Of a DNA stretch of 64,000 bases, positions 7,831 to 17,020 are shown piece by piece. The stretch is from Clostridiales bacterium Firm_16 (GTDB lineage: Bacteria; Bacillota; Clostridia; Saccharofermentanales; Saccharofermentanaceae), in NCBI GenBank assembly GCA_001604185.1, contig LVAV01000022.1, forward strand, positions 124,851 through 188,850, read 5' to 3'. The notes beneath the pieces are model-generated. The model was not told where the DNA came from and searched no databases. It saw only the letters and a program-made list of their open reading frames with translations. Position numbers and translations under genes: made by a program. Every line of letters begins with the position of its first letter. Within the stretch, counting starts at the first letter, position 1.

Positions 7831-9567
7831 ATGAAAAAGAAAATTGCTGTTATCCTGATCTGTTCCTTCATTATGTCTGCTGCTGCATGTGCACAGAGCA
7901 AGGAATCTTCTCCTTCGTCTTCTTCGCGTGCGGAAACAACACAGACGACAACAGAAGCGACTACAGAGAGTAAGGAAGAAACTACGGTTACCACATCTGA
8001 AACAACAGAATTGACGACCACAACAGAAGAAACAACAGAGGAAACCACGACAACGGAAGAAGAAACATCGGAAGAGACCACAACTTCTGAAACCGCCGCT
8101 GTGACACCTACACCGGTGCCTAAGAAAGAGATCAAGATTGAGCAGTCTCTTACAAACCTGAGTATGAGACGCTATGTAGATGAGAAACAATACGCCGCAA
8201 TGGATCCGGTCGATCAGATGGTAAAAAGAGTCGGCTACACACGCGATGCTTTTGAAATCCAGAATAAAGACTTTAACGAGTTGAAAGAAAAAGTGAATGC
8301 GATCCTCGACAAGAATAACAAGTTTTGTGAAGAGAAGTATAAAGTAGTGCTGGAAGCTTTATTGAAAGATGTTTCCAATCAATCCCAGTTACGTGAAGGT
8401 TATAGTACCAGCCGCAATATTGTTGCCCGCAATGATGATCAGATCTTTTCCTTCCGGGCGGATACATCCTGGTGGCAGGATGGTCAGGATGGTTTTGCCG
8501 ACAGGACCGATGGAGAAAAATACTATAACTTCCTTTCAAAGACCGGCGAGGAGATCACTCTGGATGATGTGATCAAGGATAAAGATAGTTTCTGCGAGTA
8601 TATCCGGAAGGTATTTGATGAAGGTAACGATTACTACGGCATGTCGGATGAGAGCAGAAAAGAAATGCTGGAGGGTCTGATCAAGAGTATTCAGAATGGT
8701 TCGGTTCATTTCCTTCTGACTTACGATGGCATCACCTTATACTACGAATACTATATGACACATATCGGTGCATTCCAGTGTGCGGATTCACTTAATATGC
8801 AGTATTTCCTGAATACTCCGAAGAACTACTTTATCGAGTCGGATTTCACGAATACGATCACTTGGGATATCGATGGCGACGGGCTTTCCGATACGATCTA
8901 TGTTGTCAGAAAATATGGTAACGAGGATGTATTCGAGATCCATGTCGGTGATGTGGTCAGCACCTACAATGATCCCTCTGCATTCGCCGAGAACGAATTG
9001 CCGGACGGTGAATCGTCATTCTATCTGGCGCATACAGATAAAGGATTTTATATCCTTGCTTCTAGCTATTGTGGTTCGGACGACTCCTTCGATCAGATCT
9101 TCTACGTGAAGAAGGATCTGACCACGGAGTATGTTGAAGGCGCAAGCAGAGGCTACGATGATGCAACTTGTACTGATATTCTTCACGATCCGAATCAGAC
9201 ACGATTCGTCCCGGCGGATGAAATGTATAGTCGCAACTCTTTCGGTATGGCTGATTGCTATTCCTCGTTTACTTTGACCGGTACAAGAGACGAAAAGCGG
9301 ACCGATGCCCATTATTTTGTAAATGAACTAGCCGCTGTGATCACTAAGACGGATATTTCGTGCAAAGTTTTGTCGGGTGAGGACTCCTGGAAAGAGAGTA
9401 CGCTGAAAAAGGGCGAAACGGTAGCGGCGATCGGTTATATTCCGGAGACGAAGGAACTGATCGTGAATATCCTCAAACCGGACAGCAAAGAAAATACGCG
9501 AGCACGAATTTTAATGGATGGTGTTGAGATTTACGATTTGTTCGAAGGCATCGTTATCGGAGGCTGA
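7831..9567 (+). CDS. Secreted lipoprotein with Thr/Glu-rich linker, function unknown
   Basis: A 578-residue protein starting with a lipoprotein signal (MKKKIAVILICSFIMSAAAC), where the lipobox cysteine is residue 20. About 70 residues of Thr/Glu/Ser repeats follow (built on ETT and TTE), then a PTPVP stretch. This is a typical flexible wall-spanning linker. The globular part begins near residue 105. It includes WDIDGDGLSDTIYVV, a DxDxDG calcium-loop pattern as in FG-GAP or dockerin-like proteins. No enzyme motif was recognised. GGAGG lies 8 bases before the ATG. The linker is encoded by near-repeats of ACAACAGAA (7936-8100), which could vary in length. Membrane-anchored extracellular location is well supported; function is not. 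Confidence 0.85.
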   Translation: MKKKIAVILICSFIMSAAACAQSKESSPSSSSRAETTQTTTEATTESKEETTVTTSETTELTTTTEETTEETTTTEEETSEETTTSETAAVTPTPVPKKEIKIEQSLTNLSMRRYVDEKQYAAMDPVDQMVKRVGYTRDAFEIQNKDFNELKEKVNAILDKNNKFCEEKYKVVLEALLKDVSNQSQLREGYSTSRNIVARNDDQIFSFRADTSWWQDGQDGFADRTDGEKYYNFLSKTGEEITLDDVIKDKDSFCEYIRKVFDEGNDYYGMSDESRKEMLEGLIKSIQNGSVHFLLTYDGITLYYEYYMTHIGAFQCADSLNMQYFLNTPKNYFIESDFTNTITWDIDGDGLSDTIYVVRKYGNEDVFEIHVGDVVSTYNDPSAFAENELPDGESSFYLAHTDKGFYILASSYCGSDDSFDQIFYVKKDLTTEYVEGASRGYDDATCTDILHDPNQTRFVPADEMYSRNSFGMADCYSSFTLTGTRDEKRTDAHYFVNELAAVITKTDISCKVLSGEDSWKESTLKKGETVAAIGYIPETKELIVNILKPDSKENTRARILMDGVEIYDLFEGIVIGG

Positions 9568-9695
9568 CGCGGTTATAAGATTAACAGTTATTTCACACTA
9601 TTAGAGACGCAGGCAAGGTATAATTAACATGTAGAAATCTGATCATGCTGAGAGAAGGGGGAACTCTTGGCTAGCGTTCTTGGGAGGGAATGCCT

Positions 9696-11756
9696 ATGAG
9701 TAGATCAAGTGGACTTCATGTTCGTCGTACGGGGATCCTGCGGGCGATATATGTGGGAGCAGTCGCACTTGTTTTGACAGTTGCCTTGTTTGGAAGCGTC
9801 GCTTCCGTTGTCCGTGCGGATACAGCAACCGTTAAGGGAAAGGTGACTTATCAGCAGACAACAGCCAGAAGTATGTTGAAGATGGTGAATGATTTCCGCA
9901 CCGGTGATGATGCGTGGATCTGGAACTCTACGAATACTGAGAAGATCTATTATACGAACCTCAGTACTTTGACATACGATTACAATCTTGAACAGGTTGC
10001 CATGCAGAGAGCGATGGAGATCGTACTTTGCTGGGGACATACAAGACCGGACGGCTCATCCTGCTTCACCGCAATATATGAGAAGACCCGTTCGTATGCA
10101 GAGAATATCGCCATCAATTATTCCAGTGTAGATGATGCTTTTCTGCAGTGGCTGGAAGAGGAAGAATACTATAGCGGACAGGGCCATCGTCGTAACATGC
10201 TTGGCAGTTCCTATAATGCAATCGGTATCGCTCATGTCGTCGTAGACGGTTGTCACTTCTATGTCCAGGAATTCGGCAGTAAGAACAGTGGTGCTGCGGC
10301 TACATCTCCTGTAGATAAGACAGCTGCAAGAGAACTCAAGATCGATACGGCGTCTCTTTCATTGACGACCTCGTTAAGTAAATCCAGCATGACACTGGAA
10401 TATGGTAAAAGTGCTACCCGTCCGACTCTGAATGTTTCGATCCGTTCCAGTCAGACTTGGGGAAACGGACCGGGACTTCCGCTGGATTCCTCTTCGGTGA
10501 CATCCACATGGTCTTCCTCCGCTTCGTCTGTGGCCAAGGTTTCCGGAACCAAGATCGCGGCAGTGGGACAGGGATCGGCAAAGATCACAGTTAAGACTAC
10601 CATCGGAAATTCTACATCCAGTTCATCCTTTACTGTTAATGTCACAACAGCGAGTCTTTCTTCTGCTACGGTAGAAGCAGTTGCCGCAAGGACATATACA
10701 GGCTCTCCAATCAAGCCCACCGTTAAGGTAAAGTGCGGTGACCGGGATCTGGTTTCCGGTACGGATTATACACTTGCCTACGCGAATAATACCAACGTCG
10801 GTACAGCCACGATCACCATCAAGGGCAAAGGAAACTATACGGGAACGACCAAGACAACTTTTACGATCAAGGCTCCCGGTGTAGGAACAGTAAGTAATCC
10901 GAAAGCCGTGTCCGCTTCGTATAAGAGCATCAAGGTTTCCTGGGATGCAGTCAGTGGCGCGACAGGCTATCAGGTATGGCGTTCCACCGCATCCAACGGT
11001 GAATATGTCTGCCTGGGTTCTGTAACGACTACCAGCAGAGAGAGCGTAGCTTTGACGACCGGTACGACTTATTACTATAAAGTCCGTGCCTATAAAGAGG
11101 TTGCCGGAACAAGATTCTTCGGCAAATACAGTTCGGTCGTAAGTGCGGCACCTAAGCCGTCATTGCCGACGAGTATTTCCGTGAAGGCACAGTCTCCGGT
11201 ATCGGCCAAGATCACCTGGAGTGCTACTTCGGATGTGAAGTATGTCCAGGTATGGCAGACGGACAAAGCCAATGCAGAACAGAGCGATTATAAGATGGTG
11301 GGAAGTTATTCCGGATCGGCTAAGAGCTGCATCGTCAAGTATCTGACTCCGAACAAGACTTACTACTTCAAGCTCAGAAGTTATGTCGTTTCTGACAGCG
11401 GGACGAAGGTTTTCTCCGCATTTACTTCCGTGTATTCGGTTAAGCCTACCGTGACGGTAGGTACGCCGACAGGATTGAAAGTGACCGCTACGACGAAGGA
11501 TTCGATCTCGCTGGAGTGGAATGCCGTCAGTGGAGACAATATCCGTTATGAAGTTTATCGAATGACTTCTGCGACGGCCACCCCGGGTGTCATGATCAAG
11601 AGGACTGCCAATACTTCCAAGATCAGTTACAGTCTGGAATCCGGTAAAACGTATTACTACCGTGTTCGTGCCTACTATTTCTATACAGATGAGGGCGGGA
11701 ACACGCATCGTATCTTTGGTGCCTACACAAGTGTGGTTTCCGGTAAGACGAAGTAA
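9696..11756 (+). CDS. Secreted CAP-domain protein with Ig-like and fibronectin type III domains
   Basis: A 686-residue exported protein. Residues 1-40 form a signal peptide (basic start, then VGAVALVLTVALFGSVAS). A CAP/SCP-PR1 domain follows (about 55-200) with HTRPDGSSCF, ENIAINY and GHRRNMLGS, the conserved cavity residues of bacterial CAP proteins. Next comes a BIG2-like Ig domain (WSSSASSVAKVSGTKIAAVG), an MBG-like repeat (YTGSPIKPTVKVK to GNYTGTTKTTF), and three fibronectin type III modules to the C-terminus, each ending with a YYYKVRAY-type strand. The role is probably in adhesion or wall association; the activity of CAP domains is unsettled. The start at 9696 is preferred because GGGAGG lies 8 bases upstream, against 2 bases for the ATG at 9690. 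A terminator follows at 11776. No LPXTG motif was seen. Confidence 0.9.
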   Translation: MSRSSGLHVRRTGILRAIYVGAVALVLTVALFGSVASVVRADTATVKGKVTYQQTTARSMLKMVNDFRTGDDAWIWNSTNTEKIYYTNLSTLTYDYNLEQVAMQRAMEIVLCWGHTRPDGSSCFTAIYEKTRSYAENIAINYSSVDDAFLQWLEEEEYYSGQGHRRNMLGSSYNAIGIAHVVVDGCHFYVQEFGSKNSGAAATSPVDKTAARELKIDTASLSLTTSLSKSSMTLEYGKSATRPTLNVSIRSSQTWGNGPGLPLDSSSVTSTWSSSASSVAKVSGTKIAAVGQGSAKITVKTTIGNSTSSSSFTVNVTTASLSSATVEAVAARTYTGSPIKPTVKVKCGDRDLVSGTDYTLAYANNTNVGTATITIKGKGNYTGTTKTTFTIKAPGVGTVSNPKAVSASYKSIKVSWDAVSGATGYQVWRSTASNGEYVCLGSVTTTSRESVALTTGTTYYYKVRAYKEVAGTRFFGKYSSVVSAAPKPSLPTSISVKAQSPVSAKITWSATSDVKYVQVWQTDKANAEQSDYKMVGSYSGSAKSCIVKYLTPNKTYYFKLRSYVVSDSGTKVFSAFTSVYSVKPTVTVGTPTGLKVTATTKDSISLEWNAVSGDNIRYEVYRMTSATATPGVMIKRTANTSKISYSLESGKTYYYRVRAYYFYTDEGGNTHRIFGAYTSVVSGKTK

Positions 11757-11775
11757 AGATGTTTATGAAGCAAGG

Positions 11776-11808
11776 AAGGCCCCTGAAGGAGAACTTCAGG
11801 GGCCTTTT
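11776..11808 (+). terminator. Rho-independent terminator after the CAP gene
   Basis: A perfect 13-base stem (AAGGCCCCTGAAG paired with CTTCAGGGGCCTT) with a 5-base loop, followed by TTTT. It sits between convergent genes and may also stop the minus-strand radical SAM gene. Confidence 0.9.
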
Positions 11809-11832
11809 CAATGAATGAACAGATTGTCAGTG

Positions 11833-13407
11833 TTACGGATGATCTTCTTTCAAACGGAAGTTTCCGGTGAGCGGATCCCGGTTCGCATAATCGAAAAGCT
11901 CTTTGTCCGGAACGTTCTTCACGAAGTCCGGTTTGCTCTTGGGCTTCTCCCGCAGATAGTAATCCATGGTCAGGGCATCCCGGATCTCTTCGATATAAAG
12001 CGTGGTCTTTTCGTCGACAAAAGAGAGCAGGATCTCATAACGGCGGCTTCTTGCCGGTGTCTGGACGAAGTATCCTTTCTCTTCGTAATAATCTGCCATC
12101 GCGCCGAAAAGATCGAAGGGAGATTCGAAGGCCTTGATCAGGAGCGGAAGGGTCGTGGTGAACTGGTTGGAATTGTAGTACAGTTCAACCATCTCTTCGA
12201 TCCGCTTGAGATACTGGATCTCTTCGAAACGAAGCCAGCGGGTCGAGAGGACTTCGTAAGGAGAACTGTCTGTATACCGGATCCCGAACTTCTCGCAATC
12301 TGCTTCGATGGGAGATCCTTTCAGTACTTTCAGGAAACCCAGTTGTAACTGGTTCGGCTGCATGTCATATACATCGTTAAAAGAACTCCGGAAACTGCGA
12401 AGTCCCTCATAAGGAAGACCTGCGATCAGATCCAGATGGATGTGGACATTATGGGCTTTGTTCAAGTCCTTCACGATCTGCTTGATTTTATGAAGCGTGG
12501 CCGGACGGTTTACGGCCTGCAGAGTATCGAGATTGGTGGACTGGATACCGATCTCCAACTGCACAAGTCCCGGACGCATCTTGCGAAGAATATCGATTTC
12601 TTCTTTATCGATCAGCTCCGCGGCGATCTCGAAATGGAAATTCGTGATGCCGTTATCGTGCTCCAGGATGTAGTTCCAGATGGCTTTCGTACGGTCCTTG
12701 TCACTATTGAAAGTGCGGTCGATAAACTTGACCTGCGGAATCTCGGCATCCAAGAAGTACTGTATCTCCCGGAACACGAAAGGCAGGCTTCTGAAACGTA
12801 GGGTCTTGTCTATAGAAGAAAGACAGAAACTGCAACGGAAAGGACAACCTCGGGAAGATTCGTAATAAACGATCCGGTTATTGAATGCGTCCATCCCTTC
12901 TTCGTAAATGAAGGGGAGGGCATCCAGATCCAGAAGGGTATGCTCGATCACTTCTTTTCTTTCTCGTAAAGAGAGATTCGGGATCGAAGTGAAATCTCTT
13001 TCTTTACTATCCTGGCATCGTACGTATTCGCCTACTACACGAGTAAAAGTTTTTTCACCTTCGCCTACGATGATGCCGCGGATACATGGGTATTCATCGT
13101 AAAGTTTCTCATAGTGATAGGAGACTTCCGGACCCCCCAGCCAGATCTCTGTATCAGGCAAGATCTTGGGAAGTTCCGTCAGAAGTTTCCTGACGGTCTC
13201 GATGTTCCAGATATAAGTAGAGATACCGATGGCGTCCGGATGCTGAGAGAAGATCCCGGAGAGAATCTGGTCAAAGTTGTGATTGATGGTGAACTCCGAA
13301 ACAGACGTCACACCGGGATAGACACGATCGGCGAAAGCCTGAAGGGAATAGACCGCAGGATTTGAGTGTATATATTTCGCATTAATGGCAACCAGTAGGA
13401 AATTCAT
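11833..13407 (-). CDS. B12-binding radical SAM protein with DUF4080-type C-terminus
   Basis: A 524-residue protein. An N-terminal cobalamin-binding-like domain (MNFLLVAINAKYIHSNPAV to about 140, with DAIGISTYIWN and IWLGGPEVSY) is followed by a radical SAM core. The core holds SRGCPFRCSFCLSS, whose CxxxCxxC triad binds the 4Fe-4S cluster, then KFIDRTFN and LVQLEIGIQS. The C-terminal part matches what I recall as DUF4080 proteins, which are common in Clostridia. The substrate is unknown; related enzymes include methyltransferases and methylthiotransferases. The ATG at 13407 has AGGAGG 8 bases upstream. An upstream in-frame GTG at 13416 lies within that ribosome site and is unlikely. It is monocistronic, convergent with the CAP gene. 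Confidence 0.9.
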   Translation of the reverse strand: MNFLLVAINAKYIHSNPAVYSLQAFADRVYPGVTSVSEFTINHNFDQILSGIFSQHPDAIGISTYIWNIETVRKLLTELPKILPDTEIWLGGPEVSYHYEKLYDEYPCIRGIIVGEGEKTFTRVVGEYVRCQDSKERDFTSIPNLSLRERKEVIEHTLLDLDALPFIYEEGMDAFNNRIVYYESSRGCPFRCSFCLSSIDKTLRFRSLPFVFREIQYFLDAEIPQVKFIDRTFNSDKDRTKAIWNYILEHDNGITNFHFEIAAELIDKEEIDILRKMRPGLVQLEIGIQSTNLDTLQAVNRPATLHKIKQIVKDLNKAHNVHIHLDLIAGLPYEGLRSFRSSFNDVYDMQPNQLQLGFLKVLKGSPIEADCEKFGIRYTDSSPYEVLSTRWLRFEEIQYLKRIEEMVELYYNSNQFTTTLPLLIKAFESPFDLFGAMADYYEEKGYFVQTPARSRRYEILLSFVDEKTTLYIEEIRDALTMDYYLREKPKSKPDFVKNVPDKELFDYANRDPLTGNFRLKEDHP

Positions 13408-13534
13408 TCGCTTCACCTCCTGACTAACATATTTTCATTATACGCCTCAAGTGAAACAACGAGTGGGAGGAAAAATGAACATATCATAAATTCTTGTTGT
13501 ATTCATTACAAAAGAATATGGCTTTTTTCGTATA

Positions 13535-13567
13535 GAAAAAGCCTGCACTTCCGAGAAAGTGCAGGCC
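13535..13567 (-). terminator. Rho-independent terminator of the SDR gene
   Basis: Inverted repeat GCCTGCACTT/AAGTGCAGGC with a 6-base loop. On the minus strand it is followed directly by TTTTT. It lies 32 bases past the SDR stop codon. Confidence 0.88.
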
Positions 13568-13598
13568 TGTTAAATAAGTAAGCTCGGATGCTTGGAGA

Positions 13599-14372
13599 TT
13601 ACATAGCTGTGTAACCGCCGTCAACGGCAAGGTTTACACCTGTGACATAGGAAGAAGCAGGAGCAGCCAGGAAGATCGCAGCTGTATCCAGTTCGCCTTC
13701 TTCACCATAACGCTCTTCCGGGATCATGGTCTTGGCATTCTGCTGGAAGAAGTCGCTGTTGAGGGTGTCACGTGTCAGATCGGTATAGAAGTAACCCGGG
13801 CAGATAGCGTTAACAGTGATGTTGTACTTACCCCACTCGGCAGCCAGTGCACGGGTCATGTTTACTACGCCACCCTTGGCAGCGTGGTAAGGAGCAGAAC
13901 CGCAGATCTTGTTTCCGACCAGACCGTACATGGAAGCGATGTTGATGATACGACCATATCTTGCATTGATCATGTACTTCTTAGCAACGGCTCTAGCTAC
14001 GCGGAAAGAACCGAAGAGGTCGATGTTCATCTCGTTCTGGAACTGCTCATCTGTAATATCTTCAGCGGGAGCAACAGCACCGGTACCTGCATTGTTGATC
14101 AGAATGTCGATACGGCCGAATTTCTCCAGGACCTGGTCAACCATGGAATCTACTGCCTGCGTGTCTGTGATGTCGCAACGGATCGCCAGTGTATCCACGC
14201 CGAAATCCTTAGCTACAGTAGCTGTGAATTCATCGATCAGTTCCTGACGACGAGCAACAGCAACAATGGCACAACCCTGATTTGCCAGTGCACGGGCCAT
14301 CTGTACGCCCAAGCCTGTCGAGCAACCTGTGATAATCGCAACTTGTCCTTTGAAATCAAAATAATTCTTCAT
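13599..14372 (-). CDS. SDR-family oxidoreductase, gluconate 5-dehydrogenase-like
   Basis: A 257-residue classical short-chain dehydrogenase. The cofactor motif TGCSTGLG is at residues 15-22, NNAG at 93-96, the catalytic tetrad is Asn116, Ser147, Tyr162 and Lys166, and PGYFYTDLT is the substrate-side loop. Arg41-Arg42 after the second strand suggest NADP(H) preference. The overall look (NYFDFKGQVAIITG start, VDGGYTAM end) resembles gluconate 5-dehydrogenase or similar polyol/keto-sugar reductases, but substrate cannot be fixed. AGGAGA lies 9 bases upstream of the ATG. It is a single gene with its own extended -10 promoter and terminator. No sugar kinase or transporter is next to it. Confidence 0.9.
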   Translation of the reverse strand: MKNYFDFKGQVAIITGCSTGLGVQMARALANQGCAIVAVARRQELIDEFTATVAKDFGVDTLAIRCDITDTQAVDSMVDQVLEKFGRIDILINNAGTGAVAPAEDITDEQFQNEMNIDLFGSFRVARAVAKKYMINARYGRIINIASMYGLVGNKICGSAPYHAAKGGVVNMTRALAAEWGKYNITVNAICPGYFYTDLTRDTLNSDFFQQNAKTMIPEERYGEEGELDTAAIFLAAPASSYVTGVNLAVDGGYTAM

Positions 14373-14408
14373 ACTGTCGTTCTCCTGTCTTGTGTTTTTC
14401 CGTAGAAG

Positions 14409-14417
14409 AGTATACCA
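14409..14417 (-). promoter_or_regulatory. Extended -10 promoter of the SDR gene
   Basis: The minus strand reads TGGTATACT 37 bases upstream of the ATG. There is no clear -35. Confidence 0.5.
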
Positions 14418-14623
14418 TTTGCGTGGTCGAAATCATCTTGCTTTTTCATTCGTTATTTATACAAGAAAAAAATGTGATATCCTATAAACGCTGACAAAAA
14501 GACGAGTATTTTCACTAATTGATTTTCATTATGATTTTGCTTCGCTTTCAAATGAAAGACGATTTGACAAATTCGATCGCAAAATCCTTGTTTGTGAAAA
14601 GCTCTGATCCGGGAGGTGCTTCA

Positions 14624-15094
14624 GTGAACCGATACGAGACGACGCTTTGTTACATCTATGGACCGAAAGGTGTCCTTATGCTGCACAGAACGAAGAAAGA
14701 GAACGATATCAATAAGGATAAGTATATCGGAGTCGGCGGACATATTGAGCAGGGAGAGTCTCCGGATGAATGTATCCTGCGAGAAGTTTCGGAGGAGACG
14801 GGACTTCAGATGCGGTCTTTCCGGCTTCGGGGCATCATTACCTTCCTCATTGATGATATTGATGAACTTACCTTTCTTTATACATGTGACGATTATTCCG
14901 GCGATTTGCGGGAATGCAATGAGGGCGAACTGGTCTGGGTCGAGGAAGAGAAGATCGAATCTCTGCCGATCTGGGAAGGAGACAAGATCTTTTTCCGGCT
15001 GCTGAAGGAGAGATCGGATGTCTTTTCTCTCAAACTTCACTATATCCACGATCGCCTTGTTGACGCGAGAGTAGACGGGAAGTCTGTGGTATAA
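14624..15094 (+). CDS. Nudix hydrolase (MutT/8-oxo-dGTP diphosphatase type)
   Basis: A 156-residue Nudix enzyme. The Nudix box spans residues 39-61 (Gly39, Glu45, Arg53, Glu54, Glu57, Glu58, Gly60) and matches GX5EX7REUXEEXGU exactly, so it should hydrolyse a nucleoside diphosphate linked to X with Mg2+. The surrounding sequence (TTLCYIYGPKGVLMLHR, then KYIGVGGHIEQGE) is like Firmicute 8-oxo-dGTP diphosphatase-type proteins; the exact substrate is unproven. The GTG at 14624 is chosen because GGGAGG lies 7 bases before it. The longer frame from 14519 adds 35 residues without Nudix homology. Its stop codon overlaps the promoter of the next gene. Confidence 0.9.
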   Translation: MNRYETTLCYIYGPKGVLMLHRTKKENDINKDKYIGVGGHIEQGESPDECILREVSEETGLQMRSFRLRGIITFLIDDIDELTFLYTCDDYSGDLRECNEGELVWVEEEKIESLPIWEGDKIFFRLLKERSDVFSLKLHYIHDRLVDARVDGKSVV

Positions 15095-15095
15095 T
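15087..15095 (+). promoter_or_regulatory. Extended -10 promoter overlapping the Nudix stop codon
   Basis: TGGTATAAT is a perfect extended -10, 36 bases before the ATG at 15132, with its TAA inside the Nudix stop codon. TTGACG at 15060-15065 is 24 bases away, too far to be a normal -35. Confidence 0.55.
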
Positions 15096-15131
15096 AGCAA
15101 CGTTATTCTTATTTAAAGCAGGAAAAGAAAC

Positions 15132-16223
15132 ATGTCGAATGAATTAGAAGATAAGGAACAGATGAAAGAGACCGAGTCATTGCAGGAGAAATCTGCGGAA
15201 CCGGTCACGAAAGATAAAGAGAACCGGCGGGCTCTGGCATATCGGCGCCTGATGATCCACCGAATCCGGGTGGCCTGCACGGTAGCAGGTATCCTGCTTG
15301 CATTGTTTGTGATCTTCTGGTCTTTCTTTGCTCATTATGATTTTTCGAAGAAGGCCTGGGTTGTGACCTATGATCCGATCCATGGTTATGCATATACCCG
15401 TTACTCCAAGCAGGATTACGCTCATGCCCGTATCGTGATCGATAAGTGCTTCAGCAGTAAAGAAGAAGTGACGGTCCCGGACACCATTTTCGGAGCTCGT
15501 GTCGAGGAACTTGGGGACAGAAGCTTCAAGGACAGCGTAAAGACGATCCGCCTGGGTACTTATGTGAATCTGGTAGGCGAGGGCTTCGGTGACAAGAAAC
15601 TGGTAATGGCACCGGCCGAGAAGCGGCAGATACCGGGCGAGACCAAGAAATACCTTTCCATCCGGGATAAAGAGAGTTCCGGATTCTACTTTAAGACTCT
15701 GGACGATGATACGCTTCTGGCTTTTGCTTATTTCGGCACACAGGAGCAGTATTCGGTGCCGTCTTCGATCTGCGGGATCAAGGTCACGAAGGCGACAGAG
15801 TACTATGTAAATGATGACTATTTGTCTATGCTGGCAGATACATTCCTGACCCATGCCGGTACATTCGCTTATAACATGTTACGGGTGAAGATGGTGCAGA
15901 AGAACGCGATTGACCCCTACATGATGGCCCTGACGGATAAAGAAAGCAGGGAAAGCCTGAAGGATTGTCTTTTAGACCTTCCGGATCAGTACACCTTCAA
16001 TCCGGACGGATCGGCGGCAGACGGGGAGACGGCGATCAAACTTGCCATGATCAATAACGGCGACGGTAAGGGAAACAACTGCGCACTGGTTATGGCGCAA
16101 TATGATCCGCTGGATTTCATTCGCGCTATGCATTATCTTTCTGTGAATTCTTCGGTATGCCACAACGAATCCGAACCGGATCTCGAAGAATGGCTGGTCG
16201 ATGGATTTGTTGACGTAGCGTAA
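15132..16223 (+). CDS. Single-pass membrane protein with LRR_5-like strands, function unknown
   Basis: A 363-residue protein. The first 45 residues are acidic then basic and cytoplasmic. One transmembrane helix spans about 47-68 (VACTVAGILLALFVIFWSFF), and the rest is outside. The outer part has patterns like BspA-type leucine-rich repeats (VTVPDTIFGARVEELGDRSF followed by VKTIRLG, and a second YSVPSSICGIKVTKATEYY), but the repeat is not long enough for a firm domain call. It ends in a region with no recognisable motif. GGAAAAG precedes the ATG. It stops 4 bases before the stop of the convergent gene at 16228. Function not recognised. Confidence 0.78.
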   Translation: MSNELEDKEQMKETESLQEKSAEPVTKDKENRRALAYRRLMIHRIRVACTVAGILLALFVIFWSFFAHYDFSKKAWVVTYDPIHGYAYTRYSKQDYAHARIVIDKCFSSKEEVTVPDTIFGARVEELGDRSFKDSVKTIRLGTYVNLVGEGFGDKKLVMAPAEKRQIPGETKKYLSIRDKESSGFYFKTLDDDTLLAFAYFGTQEQYSVPSSICGIKVTKATEYYVNDDYLSMLADTFLTHAGTFAYNMLRVKMVQKNAIDPYMMALTDKESRESLKDCLLDLPDQYTFNPDGSAADGETAIKLAMINNGDGKGNNCALVMAQYDPLDFIRAMHYLSVNSSVCHNESEPDLEEWLVDGFVDVA

Positions 16224-16227
16224 CTTT

Positions 16228-16905
16228 TTATCCGATACCGATGGTTGTTACGTTGGTGGAAATCGTATCTTCCGGCGGATCTTCCGGATCGATGAATTCG
16301 AAGAGACTGCCGTCCACTACCTCAACGAGGATATATTTGTAATTATCCTGATAGAAAATGACGCGACCGGCATCGATGCCCATACTGTGCAGTTCTTCGG
16401 TAGGGGCTTTGGAGTCATCCCGGGCAGTGATGGTGGCACGCTTGTCGAGTTCTTCCCATTCAGCAGGAAGTCCGTATACGACCGTCGAACCGTCCCAGGT
16501 ATATTGTTTTCCGTTAAAAACGACATACATCTGTGAATTACGATAGGGTTCCTCCTGCTTCATGACGTGTGCGGCAATGAAGCAGCTGTATGCCGAGATC
16601 AGACAGAACGATCCCCAGAAGAGGACAATGATAACCGACAGAAGCTGGACGCCGAACCACTTACGGAAATAGGCCGCAATGAGAACCAGGATCAGGATCG
16701 CGCCTGTAATGGCGAAACCGTAGAAAATATGGTAGTAAGTGTCGTAGACCGAAATGGCCCGTACGGAGAAAATATTCAGAATCGAAAGAGCGACGATCAC
16801 CGCGATCTCAACGATCGTCATGATCTTGATGATCTTGCTGGTCTTTTCCCTTTCCTTAGAGATAGAACTGGTATTTGGTTTCGTCACTTTAGCAACTTCT
16901 GACAT
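16228..16905 (-). CDS. Membrane protein with three helices and a C-terminal outer domain, function unknown
   Basis: A 225-residue protein. A polar N-terminal tail of about 25 residues precedes three hydrophobic segments (about 27-48, 60-82 and 86-112). About 110 residues follow, probably outside the cell, with RNSQMYVVFNGKQYTWDGST and a Val/Tyr-rich strand region. It ends in an acidic Pro-rich tail (EFIDPEDPPED). I recognise no family. The ribosome site (AAGGAGACCAG) is good, 6-8 bases before the ATG. It lies upstream of trxA but is separated from it by a terminator-like hairpin, so it is probably a separate transcript. Confidence 0.78.
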   Translation of the reverse strand: MSEVAKVTKPNTSSISKEREKTSKIIKIMTIVEIAVIVALSILNIFSVRAISVYDTYYHIFYGFAITGAILILVLIAAYFRKWFGVQLLSVIIVLFWGSFCLISAYSCFIAAHVMKQEEPYRNSQMYVVFNGKQYTWDGSTVVYGLPAEWEELDKRATITARDDSKAPTEELHSMGIDAGRVIFYQDNYKYILVEVVDGSLFEFIDPEDPPEDTISTNVTTIGIG

Positions 16906-16965
16906 TTTCTGGTCTCCTTCATTTCATTTCAGAAAGATTATAATCCAAACCTATTAAAATGCCAA

Positions 16966-16993
16966 ACGCCACGAGCTTAGTGCATCGTGGCGT
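16966..16993 (-). terminator. Terminator-like hairpin after trxA
   Basis: ACGCCACGA pairs with TCGTGGCGT around a 10-base loop. On the minus strand it is followed by a T-rich but broken tract (TTGGCATTTTAA). Confidence 0.65.
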
Positions 16994-17020
16994 CTGGATC
17001 AATGATTCGAAATCGCGATA

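Noticed and set aside
7936-8100. Tandem repeat as CRISPR or non-coding satellite
   Set aside because: The repeats are in frame, encode a Thr/Glu linker within a well-supported lipoprotein gene, and have no spacer structure.
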